Source: Steinernema hermaphroditum (taxonomy: Eukaryota; Nematoda; Chromadorea; Rhabditida; Steinernematidae). Taken from it: DNA of 64,000 nt. Positions within the stretch are counted from its first letter, which is position 1. Each line of letters begins with the position of its first letter. Made by a program: the position numbers and the translations under genes. This document shows, piece after piece, positions 45,183 to 55,570 of this stretch. The DNA lies in assembly GCA_030435675.1 (NCBI GenBank), contig CM059621.1, positions 16,306,001 to 16,370,000 on the forward strand, given 5' to 3'. Below the pieces are notes generated by a model that did not search any database, was not told where the DNA came from, and saw nothing but the letters and a program-made list of their open reading frames with translations.

Positions 45183-45889
45183 TCGCTGAAGTTAAACGAT
45201 TTGAATATAAATCAAATCAACTGAATTATGAAACAAATTTCGCATAAAATAGACTTCCAGTAACTCACGAGTCAAATAAAAAAACGCATGCTTAGCTAAG
45301 GACTTTAATAGGTGTTTCTCACTATGAATATGAAGTGATGCTGTATTTTATACAAGGTGAATATGATGGGACAACATTAAAGAATCTTTGAAAAGTCGAG
45401 CCTTGTACAGTGATTCAGTTTCCGCAAGTTTTGAGTCGTAGATCAGATATGAAGAAGCTGACTCCGTTTTTTTGTTTCTAAATGAAATAGGAATAAGGGA
45501 GAAATAAATTTTTGTTCACAGTACGATCGCTGACTAAAAATTTTTGTTATCCTTAGGAACAATCAACTGTAGATTTAATCCTATGCTGACTAGTTTACCC
45601 CCAATCTCCTCAATCCCACCTTCACCAACCACATCCAGCCACGATTGTTCATAAGCGAAACGTGGGAAATTCTTAGTCAACTCAATTTCCTCTTAATTAA
45701 AAACGGTTCTTTCGCAATGTTTGCTCGATTCTATTATATTTCCTTCGTGCAGAATCTGCTGATCTTGTACACCTACCTATCCCTTTCTCTAGTTCAATTT
45801 TTGGGCCTGAAAGAGCACATCTACAATCTCTTTTTTTCACATTTTTGCATTTGATATATAGCTCCCGGAGCTCCAGCGGTCCAATCAGG
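45183..45889. other. Gene-free AT-rich stretch
   Basis: Nothing supported. Confidence 0.4.
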
Positions 45890-46560
45890 ACGTATCCCAT
45901 AGACATAGTAGTAACAATAAGTGTGGGAACTCTGGATTAATTAAAAAGCCTCGCGCATAATTATGATTTCCGCGGCGCTCCATGGAGGCCGATGGCCAGA
46001 TTCCCCAGCACCTCCTTTCACCCCCAACGGTGCGAACAGCATGTTTCGCCCTTCCGAGAGCGTCACTTCTCACTTCGCTGGACCCCCAAATGAGCACAAA
46101 GTGGCCGAGCGACGGGGCGGAAGTGCGACGATGGAATCGGGGGTGCTCCGGAGAAGTGCACATCGACTCCGCTCTTCTAATAATATTAATTATGCATGTT
46201 TGCGTTGTCTTGCCACACTCACAACACTCACACTCGTTGCCGTCGGCGTCGTCGCCGCCGTTTTCGCCATCTCAGATCGCATTTCCCATTCATTACAGGT
46301 CTATTAGCGTGAGTGACATGCGAGCGCGCCGGCCAGCTGCGCGGAACGTCTTTTTGCCATCGCTTGCCAAATTTGGCTAATTTCCTCCCGACCGCCGCCG
46401 ATGCCTCCACCCCCTAACTTTATGGAAATTATCGTGTTTACGGCGGCGCGCGCGTCCCAAATGGCGGCCATGGCGATGAGTCAGGACGGCGCCGTTGTCC
46501 TCGCTGAATCATGCACTTCCCGTGTGTAATTCTCCATTTTTGATAATGTTTTTATTATCG
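45890..46560. promoter_or_regulatory. Noncoding region with block F, copy 1, upstream of homeobox gene 1
   Basis: 46177-46310 shares with 54963-55062 'taataatattaattatgcat' and 'cagatcgcatttcccattca' followed by 'ttacaggtctattagcgtga'. Further TAATTA cores at 45935, 45957, 46190 and 46567. Inferred promoter-proximal control region. Confidence 0.55.
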
Positions 46561-46675
46561 TTTATCTAATTACGTGGCTTATCGTATCGGAACCGGAAAT
46601 GGGTAATGTCTTATGCGTATGCTATGTGTCCGAACTGTTTGTCTCATTTGGGGAGGAGCAATGGGGATGTCGACG

Positions 46676-47130
46676 ATGTTTAATGTAGCGACTTTCAAGT
46701 AGACAGACATCGAGTCTAAGAGCGCTTGGATAGGGTACTAGAACGGTTATCCTATACAATTATTGTTCTGTATGATAAACCTACCGTAGCCCTAACCTTA
46801 GACCGTCTTTTAGATGACTGATGTAGCGCCTTTCAACCAGGCAGACATAGGGATAGGGTACTAGGATGCGAGCTTGAGGTCTATCCTATACAATTATTGC
46901 TCTGCTTGATCATCCTACCGTAACCCTAACCGTGAGCCATCTTAGATATACTACTACTGAGACATCGTAGACCGTCTTTCTGTTGCCTATTCACAAATTT
47001 AGGGTAGAATGGATAGCGAGCTTGACGGTTATCCTAATCAGATTATCTTGGTTGATGATCCTACTGTAGCCCTAACCGTGATAGAGAATACTTAGAGAAA
47101 AGAGGCATCTTAGACCGTCTTTCAGTCCAA
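46676..47130. repeat. Three-copy minisatellite, about 150-bp unit
   Basis: Each unit holds 'ggatagggtactag'-like, 'ggttatcctatacaattatt', 'ctaccgtagccctaacc' and 'agaccgtcttt' segments. Copies about 46676-46828, 46829-46990 and 46991-47130, progressively diverged. It lies 300-750 bp upstream of homeobox gene 1. Confidence 0.75.
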
Positions 47131-47435
47131 TATTTTGACTATTCTTCTGTGAATAGGGTGTCGCCCCACTCTTTGAAGCCACGCCTTCACTCGTGCGGAA
47201 TAGTGCCTTTTTTCACGATATAGGCTCTATTGCAATATCTCTATCAAATTGACCACCATGTCCTTTGCTATACATGACCATTATATATCTGCAGAAGAAG
47301 AGAATGATTCGAATTTTTGACGTGTGATGTTCATTTCATATATGTCATATATTATAATGACTTCCTTGCAATGAAGCCTATTTACAATGCGCGCCGAAGT
47401 CCTGTTTCCATCGATGTAGCCCCTTGCTTCAGGCC

Positions 47436-49478
47436 ATGAATATGACTCAGCTCCTAACCAATCCCAGTGACCCCAGCGAGATGGCCAAGCAGCTTCTCGA
47501 CCTCCACCAGAAAATGTTTGGCACAACTTCTACCTCCCTGTCCGAAAAGAAACCGTTCATTTCACCCTTTGCCATTGAAAGCCTCACCGCCAAGCCTGAA
47601 GTTACCGTATCGCCCGTCAAAGAGCTTTGTCGAACACCAGAGAAAAGTGGTCTATGTGGGTTACTGTACTATCTCTAGTTGTTCTCAATTTATCGTTCTA
47701 GGTCAGCTCGACTCAATTCCAAGCGTGTCCGAGTCAGGTCACCTCTCGCCGGACGAGGCGGGAAGTCCCGACGAGAACGGTAAACGCAAGCAGCGCCGCT
47801 ACCGTACCACCTTCAACGCGTATCAACTTGATGAACTGGAAAAGGTGTTCGCACGGACGCACTACCCCGACGTGGGCACGAGGTTCGTCGTCGTCGTCGC
47901 TTGTAATTAGGCAGCACTTAAGAGGGCACCCCGGGGTGACTCCGCCGCACACTTGGATTGATGACCGTTTAGTGGCTAATCGGAAAATTGGCGAAAGACT
48001 CAATTGCGCGCGCTTTGAGACGAGCCGCCGCCATGCTGCTGATGACCACCTGCACGCCATGGCGCTAATTGGCCCGCACTCATTTGCATAATCGCATAAT
48101 GAGTGAAATGACATTGTGTGAAATGTTTCACTGTTTCTCTTGTGGAATATTCTGAGGGAAGCCGTCTCTTTTCCTATTCAGACAGTCTTCAGACATTCGT
48201 GAAAGATAGACTTTTTGCTCAGACAACCCGTTCTTAGACATGTAGACTCAAGCAGACAGTCTCAATATGTTTGAAATCCGAATTTCTGCAAAATTCAGTT
48301 TTAGTGTCCCTGCAATGATATAAGAACTTTCCACACTGATAAACAGTGAAACAAAAAAAAGACTTTTTATATTAACATCAACACATTTTTTACTTCTGTT
48401 TATTGAAATATTTCTCTTTTAATACTCACTGGGATGCTCCTCTGACTGGAATGCTTTGAAGCCTGAAACATTTCACATTTTTGTAAAGGACAGGATTCAT
48501 GTTTCATACCCGATTGAAACATTAGCTTGAAATAATGAAACAGTTCGGAAGAAACTTGAAGAGACGTTTCTGACTGCTGTGATTTTCTGAATGGTTTTTT
48601 AGACTTCTGATGCACCTTGTTGAGTCACCGTGTATTGTATGGATGGCAAACATATGCAGGGTGATCGTGGCGGGACGAGCTCATGGAGTAACCTTGATTT
48701 TCATTTTTAAAATTTTTGGCCATTTTCATTCATGGCCATGACGATCCATGACCGTCCATGGGCTAAAAATAAAAAAAAGGGAAAGCAAAATTTCACTTTT
48801 TTCCTGCATAATTCTCCATCTATTATCTATGAAATATTTCAACTTCAACATGTTTCCCATGTTTCGCTCGCTATATGAAATGTTCCCATTCATCATTACA
48901 GTGTAGTCTTTCAACGTTCCATCATTTCACAGTGTGAAACGTTTCAGAGAAGACCTCGCCACTCGAGTCGGACTTACGGAAGCGCGAGTCCAAGTGTGGT
49001 TCCAAAATCGACGGGCCAAGTGGCGCAAACAGGACCGCACCCATCACCATCCCTACGCCCACCCTCCCCCACATCATGGCATCGTCTCAAGCCCCCAACT
49101 CACTCCCCAGCCGCCGATGCAGAATCCCCTCCAGATGGCTATGCTCCAGAACGCCATGCTTCAGGCTTCGGTAGACCCATCTAACCTGTTCGCAGCACTA
49201 GGCGCTCAGCAGATTTCTTTTCCTGGTATGTCCTATCAGGCGTGACTTTCTCTATTTGATCGTTTCCAGCTGAAATCTTCCTTCCCCAACCGCCGTCCAC
49301 AAACAGAACCCCTTCGCCTTCGTCCGACGACAGAAGTGGTGGGAATCCGAGCCCGTCGCCGTCACTGGTCCAACAACAGCTGATCGCCGCCAATTACTTC
49401 AAACAGTTCCAGCAGATCGCACTCAATAATATGATAACTGTGTCGGGTGTCGGCGAGAAGAAGATCGTCGTCGACTAG
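47436..49478 (+). CDS. alr-1: Aristaless-class (ALR-1-like) homeodomain protein, copy 1
   Basis: Nuclear transcription factor of the paired-like Q50 class; C. elegans ALR-1 acts in neuron and glia identity. Exons 47436-47649, 47702-47882, 48948-49225, 49270-49478; 293 residues. Start MNMTQLL is shared with copy 2 and follows a TTGCTTCAG acceptor by 3 bases. Homeodomain: [20 protein letters not shown] in exon 2, then [20 protein letters not shown] and RRAKWRKQ in exon 3; Q50 and W48-F49-N51 are present. Position 29 is Gly (PDVGTR) where copy 2 and most relatives have Phe. Conserved short motifs: [18 protein letters not shown] at the N-terminus, PMQNPLQMA and LGAQQ after the homeodomain, and [12 protein letters not shown] at the C-terminus. 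The second intron (1,065 bp) lacks the X and Y blocks of copy 2. AATAAA at 49578-49583. Confidence 0.88.
47883..48947 (+). other. Second intron of homeobox gene 1
   Basis: 1,065 bp. 47900-48110 is GC-richer with TAAT and TTTGCATAAT motifs and may be regulatory. 48110-48945 is AT-rich with many GTTTCA/TGAAAC repeats and an inverted MITE-like copy at 48657-48785. Confidence 0.6.
48657..48785 (-). repeat. MITE-like repeat M, copy 2 (inverted)
   Basis: 'cagggtgatcgtggcgggac' and 'catggccatgacgatccatg', 'gaccgtccatgggc' correspond to the complement of 58170-58300 and 17260-17385. Confidence 0.55.
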
Positions 49479-49621
49479 GGGCAATTTGTTAACTTCTCTC
49501 CTTTCTGCAGATCACTTCGATCTCCTCTCCCACAGATTTGTCCATATGTATCTGATCCTGAAGTTATTTTACGCGAAAATAAACCAAAAAGTATTGAGTG
49601 TTGGCCTACGCACAGGGTGAA

Positions 49622-51990
49622 CGTTCCGGTCCCCTTTCGCCTCCTGTAAGCGATACTTGTGTGACCGAACAACGCACACAAAGAACGACGCATCAATAAG
49701 AATTTAATGAAATTCATTTGGAGCGCCTCGGAAGCCATTCGCGTCTAATTACTTCTCCCTTCTTCCTTCTAATTGTCTGTTTGCTGACGAGATTAAGCGA
49801 TTGAATTTCGTGCATTCCTAATATGGCCTCGAGGATTCGCCATCGTCTCGATCGGTCCCTGATTTGTATAATTCCATTATATCCCTCCAGGGCCTCGATT
49901 GTGTTTTCGGCGCAAATATTTGCTAATCGTTTAAGCGTTTTAATTGCCTCCAATTGGCGACGTTTCCGCCGTGCGCCTTCGTGGCCCACTTAAGACGGCT
50001 AATTACCGCATAATTCCTTTGTTTACGGCGGCCCTCCAACGCGTAATTATTCGTCTTTTGAATCGGACGCCGCCAGGGGCGCGGGCCCGGGGGCGCCCGG
50101 CCGAGATGACCTCGAGGAGGATTAAGACGATTAGCACGAGTAATCGGCGTCGCTAACAGGTGTCCTGCCGCGCGAGTTGCGCCGCCAATTAACGACGCGA
50201 AAAAGACGATTCTTTGTCCACCGCCGGTGGCGACGTTAGCGAACGGTAAATTAATTCGGCGCGCAATGATCGATTGCGGTGTTGGAACGAGTTCGGAGGC
50301 GCAGAAGAGGAGGAGGTGGAGGACGGAAACGGCGACAGATCGACCCTTCTGGAGGTGCTCGATCGCTCGATCATCGGCTTGAGGCGCAGAGTCAACACAA
50401 ATCTCCGGTTTCGCCATCGCTCATCGCCGCGACAGCCGCTGCCTGATTCAATTAGCGCCGCGTCTACGATAGCCGTCGGGCCTACAGTAGGGGCTGTGAT
50501 GTTTTCGGAGATTTATCGCTGTCACATCAGGTGTGTTCGACACGACGGCACGTTAATTCGCTCCGCCAATTTGCCAATCAATCATCCCGACTCGCCCGAC
50601 GCCGCGATTTCGACTTCTAGCCCGAGGGCGTCCTCCTGCAAGATAAATGTTGCCTTGTCCATGGCGCGGCGACGGCGAAGTTTAAAAGTGGCGCTTTGTC
50701 CGCACTGTATGGACTCGTGTTTTCTCGCTCTTCCGCCGCGGTAAACGGTGCGAATTGGCTAAATGGAAGTGCAAACAGCCCGTGGACCGGCTCTCTGTTT
50801 GAACACCGTCGCGAAGTGTCAAGAAACATGCACTCCTACAGCCTCCGTTTGCCTCCGTCGACATCTGTTTCCGAGCTCACCTCGTTTTTTGGCCCAGTTA
50901 CTATAATCATATGACGGAGGGCCGCGGCCAGGCCTGTGGCCCTCTCTCAATTATGCCCGCGATTTGCAATCGGCGATGTCGGCAAACGATCCGAATTCGA
51001 TTTTTTGTTTTTGCATTAATTTTAATGCGGTGGGGAGTCGCCTGGAACGAACCAGTCGCCCTCCTCCTACCTCATCGATTTACTCAAATTACGATCGTTT
51101 CCACGCCGGGAAATGATGCCACTTTTTACCGCCTTCCATTCCGGTATTTCCATTCGGGAACCCGTCCCTAATTTGCATGTGTCCTTTCCTGATTCGTGAT
51201 TACTCATTGTACATCGGTGTCGCTGACTAAATTAACGCGAATAAAGGGCGCGCAGACCTTCTTCGCCATAATGTTTACATTTTCGGCCTCCCGTGCTTCC
51301 CAATTCGCTATCGCCAAATTGGCAATTACGGTCGTCGTCGGCCGGCCAATCTGGGCGCGAATATTGCGTGACACGGCCACCAATTTGACTCATTTATTAA
51401 ACACGAGAGTGTTTGAGTGTTTGAGGAAGAAGCTGTTAATTGCCGCGCGAGGATTGCGCTATTGGCGGCCGGGCCTAGGGGCTGCGGCGGCACCGTAGAT
51501 GTCACTTCGAATCATCTTTTCCTTCATGTCTTTTGGCAAGCGATCAGCCGAGCGATAAATCCTCGAAATCCTTAAATCTCTCCTTTTAATTACCTGCGCG
51601 GGTCCTGCCGCGACAATTACAGGCGGCTTAGCAACGTTTAATCCGCTAATTGAGTCAGTTGCCTACAGTAATCCGAAGGCGGAATCGATCGCTGGAATGT
51701 TTTCGTAAGTGGCTGCCGGTTAGGGCTGCACTGTGTGCGAAGGGATTAAGGAATTTTTCACTTCGTTTCACTCCTCTCATAATTGGCCTCTAATTCGAGT
51801 GCTCATTTCATTATGCCCACTCTAATCCCCGCGTCCCCTAGCGGCGTCTTCTCCCCCGGACCCGGCTTCTTGGTCGTTTATGGCAATGCTAAGGGGTCTG
51901 TATCGCCTGGAACGCATCTCGATTGAAGCTTCTGTGGTTGAAATCTTCTGTATAGACCCTTCCTGTGCCCTAAAGAGTCACATTTTCCCC
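49622..51990. promoter_or_regulatory. Duplicated noncoding block D, copy 2
   Basis: Begins about 40 bp after the polyadenylation signal of homeobox gene 1. Matches 28470-30020 in three sub-blocks and has about 890 bp (50150-51040) plus a different 51113-51535 stretch that copy 1 lacks. TAAT cores are again dense. No coding frame is convincing. Confidence 0.6.
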
Positions 51991-53451
51991 CGATTCTTTA
52001 ACGGATTACGGTAGGGCCGATCGCAATCAACAGTCGCAAATGCTAATCATCGACCCATTTGAGAAAACACCTCTTGACGTAATCCGTTTCATTAGGGCGC
52101 TTCTTCTCCGTCCACGTAAACACCGGCGGTCGCTTACCTCCCGCGGGTCCTGCAACGACCCCTATCCGGGCACCTTTTGGAAGTTCCACTCGGTTAAGGC
52201 GATTAGCGTGGCGCTTCTTCTCCCGCGGCCCATTTTGGCGACATCGATAATCTAATCGGATGCTGCTACTCCGCTCCCCCTTACTTTCCTCCTACAACAC
52301 ACTAATCCCGGCCACGTCTTGCGGCCGTGCCCTGTTCGCGCTTATCATTGGATTATCAGCCTAAGAAGTTTTCTTTCTGATAGAGACGGTGGGAAGCGGG
52401 TCACCAGGTGATCGCTAAGAAAACTTTGACGCCTCGTGATTATCAGCGCGACTACTACAGCAGCTCCTTCTTGGCGCTTCCATTTCTGTTGCAAATTCTA
52501 CGTCCGTTACGGCCCCAAAGATCAGTTTTGCACACCACTGCGGGTGGTCTTCATCAACGAAATCCGCATTACCCTGCTATAAATCGTTTAGAGGATTTCG
52601 GACTACAATGCTCTCCTAGCTATACACTAAGGCTGTTAGATTCTAATATCGGAATGTCAGAAATAGGCTCAAAAACCAAAAATTACCATCTATTCTACGG
52701 CCCCAAAACCTACTTTGTTTTCGCGGGGTCCCACCGCGAAAAATTGTTCTAATTGATTCATTTACACGCCTTCACCGAATCCCCAACAATCGCCTCCTAA
52801 TGCTCATTATTATTGTTGTTTTGCGCGGCGCTCCCCGCTCCCCCTAACCAATAATCCCCCCGGGAGAGGATTATCGTTATCTCATCACCGATGCTTACGG
52901 CTCTGCGTTCCACCGCCCGGCGGTGTGCTGGTACGCGCGTACAAACAGCGCTAATTGGCAGAATTGTGAGCTGAGCGTGTGTGTGAAAGGATTAGAGCCG
53001 TATAGTCGATATGGGAAAAGGTGAGTTCTGTTGAGAGTTGAAGGGATTTCGTATACAAGCTCCTGTTCTATGCTTAGGTCTTTCCCTCATGACCTCAGAC
53101 CTCTATCACCACAATTAAGCCTATCTACTTTAAACGCCCTTCCCAGATCATATGACCTCACCTCTCTACACAACCCTCAAGACCCTTTGTGCCTTCTTAG
53201 CTCTTGATCTTCAGAACATCTGACGTCCTCCACGGATAGACCATCATTTGTATCACAAGCAGAGTGCACTTCAGTGCAGAGCCCTCTAAATAGGTGAATT
53301 TGGATAAAAACAGCTCAGCACGCGGCTGATCTGGTCTCAGCCGTCCTTCTTGTCGAAATAGCAACAGGTCTACGTCCCCTCGAGATGATCCGATGATGGC
53401 GCCGGAGGGAGGAAATGAGATTAGACGCGATTACGGTAGTTTGCTGGAACT
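51991..53451. other. Gene-free stretch between D and E blocks
   Basis: GC-richer than 30-43 kb, with TAAT cores at 52060-52260 and 52800-52880 and a GC palindrome 'cggctctgcgttccaccgcc' near 52900. No gene supported. Confidence 0.4.
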
Positions 53452-53733
53452 TTGGCGTCGCAAAAGTATGTCCGATTAGTCAGAGAGCGGCTAAAAAACA
53501 ACGCTGATGTAATGCGGAAACTCTTGGCAATTCCGGAGTGCGTCAAGGCACTTCCCGAGGACGTCCAAAGAAACATGTCTACAACACTGTTCGGATATTA
53601 TTGGATCGTCGACGTGGCCATGATCCGTCTGAGAGGCTTTTGCAGAGTCCACCCGGGTCATGTCTTCTTCTGCTTCTGTCCGAAAACACTTACGCAGTGT
53701 TCTCTCACTTCCGCTCACATATATAATTTCTAA
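53452..53733 (+). pseudogene. Possible nuclear-receptor ligand-domain fragment
   Basis: Open frame with YVRLVRERLKNNADVMRKLL then AIPECVKALPEDVQRNMSTT and LFGYYWIVDVAMIRLRG. The spacing of IP....LP.......L....YW resembles helices 3-5 of nematode nuclear hormone receptors. No ATG, DNA-binding domain or flanking exons are seen. It could equally be a chance frame. Confidence 0.25.
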
Positions 53734-54363
53734 TTTCCGCCCGGGACCGGCGCGACAACATTCACAGAGTGGATCGCTTCGAGATGGACTCTGTGCCTGC
53801 AACATCTCTCGCCCCAGATACCTTCTAGGCACTTTACTATTTGTGCCCTGCAGGGACAGTCACTCCCTAATGCGCCACTTCCTCTCCTTTCTCTAATTTT
53901 CCCTATTCAAAAGTCGAATTATGCAAGGAGGCGGCCAATTTCCGGCCCTTCAGGAGTGCACCGCCACTCGTCATCGCTTTGCGTCACTGCCCTCCTAATC
54001 TCGCCTTTGCTAATATAATTGGAGGAGGGATTCCACGGGAGCATGTCTATCCTCGGAAGGGTCTACTCGTTGTGTGACCGCTGAAATATTCGACCACATT
54101 CCTTGTTTCTTGTAGTCTTACAGTAATCCGATTACAATGCATTCTTTTCTTTCCGATTTGCTTTGATCGGAAAGTGATTCGATTTTGGTATTTTCCGAAG
54201 ATAAGACCGACTTTTACCAGTCGACACGATCTCCATCAGGCTGTCGGTGCTGGCCTAACGCCCTAAACTGTAATCAAATGAGTCAAACTGTTTGTCGAGA
54301 TAGTAAATCGCGTTTCTTCCGCAAATATTTATTTCGGTCCCGCCACGACAGCGCAATTATTTC
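53734..54363. other. Gene-free stretch
   Basis: No gene; 53990-54030 contains 'gctaatataattggaggagg'. Confidence 0.4.
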
Positions 54364-54680
54364 TTCTGTCGACGTCAATCTCCGTGACTTAATGAGTAAT
54401 TATGGTCGTTTCGGACCACTTGAAGCCTTGTAATTAAGAGTCGATTGTTTTGAGCGCCGCCGCTTTCGGCTACGGTAAGTGACTTGGGCGAAGAGGGCGT
54501 CCCGAGGTCGCCCTATGTCCCTTTGTGTCGAAATTCGCTATTTTTACCTGCAATTAATCGACTACGCCGTCCCGGCCGATCCACCGTAATCACTTTTCTG
54601 CCCAATTATCGGATCGCAGAGCCTGTTTCCTTTGACTCACTCCCTAACCGACCCACAAATGGCGATCGCGCTCGCCACTA
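54364..54680. promoter_or_regulatory. Duplicated noncoding block E, copy 2
   Basis: 'taattatggtcgtttcggac', 'ctttcggctacgg', 'ccaccgtaatcacttttctg' and 'caattatcggatc' correspond to block E copy 1 in the same order. Confidence 0.5.
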
Positions 54681-54962
54681 ATCGCGTACAAGCGAATCAC
54701 AACCAAATTAAGCGATTAGGCCTGGCCGCGCGCGCCCGCCGCGGTAGCAGCGCCGGAGGCGTGGCGGGACCGACTAATTGTCGCATTACTCGGCTCCTCC
54801 CCACCCGCCGCGACAGGCAACTCGCCGCCAAATACGGTAATGCCGCGCGCCGACAGCGTTGGTCATTCCCCGTCCCTTCTCGGGCGCCAGGCCCTTCTTT
54901 TGGCCCTCCCCTGATTGGGTCACTTAGCCCTCGGGCGCCACTTCTCGGTTCCCACCGCGAAC
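54681..54962. other. GC-rich noncoding spacer
   Basis: Between blocks E and F; GC-rich, no gene supported, no counterpart noticed at copy 1. Confidence 0.35.
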
Positions 54963-55062
54963 ACGTCTAATAATATTAATTATGCATGTTGTCTTCAGAA
55001 CGCGACCCTGGCGCCCTCAGATCGCATTTCCCATTCATTACAGGTCTATTAGCGTGACATTC
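54963..55062. promoter_or_regulatory. Duplicated noncoding block F, copy 2
   Basis: 'taataatattaattatgcat' and 'cagatcgcatttcccattca' plus the following 'ttacaggtctattagcgtga' are identical to copy 1, though the spacer between the two parts differs. Lies about 500 bp before the start of homeobox gene 2. Confidence 0.6.
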
Positions 55063-55570
55063 GACGCCGCCGGGATATCCAAATTTCCACAATTACATTT
55101 AGTGCCCTGCGCAGAGACCCTAAACGGTCCCCGGGCCCTTTTACAGTGCCCCCTAAACGCATCAGACTCTCTGCAAATTCCGACGATCGCTTTCGGCGAC
55201 TAATAATCGGGTTAAGCGTCTCAATTAACTCAATTTGGGCGCGCGAGACGCCCCGAGGCTCCGCGAATTAATAAGAGGCCGCGCTGTCCACGTTGTTGCC
55301 ACCGGGGAGGCCAAGAATAGCCGCCGTTCTTTTGAGAGTTTCGCTAATTGGAGGGAAAACGCCGAGGATTAGCGCCGTTTAATTAACGTAAACAAGCCCC
55401 ATTCCCTCGCGCTTCATTAAGGAACGCGCGCTAATTTAATTGTATCTCGAGATACGCGAGTTTCGGCGCGGATAATCCCGCTTCACCCCCTCGGCAGACG
55501 TCTCCGTGACAGGTCGCCGCGAGGACACTCCGAGGAGCACCGTCCTGAGCCTCTCCTTTCAGAAGTCGCG
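55063..55570. promoter_or_regulatory. Promoter-proximal region of homeobox gene 2
   Basis: GC-rich with many AATTA/TTAATTAA cores (55210-55440). Ends with CTCCTTTCAG/AAGTCGCG before the ATG at 55571, an acceptor with an 8-base leader. Confidence 0.5.

Noticed and set aside
46676..47130. Repeat spacing resembling a CRISPR-like array
   Set aside because: Only three long, diverged units with no unique spacers; it is a eukaryotic minisatellite.
50274..50744. 156-aa plus-strand frame in block D copy 2
   Set aside because: Low-complexity basic composition in GC-rich noncoding DNA; no counterpart in block D copy 1.
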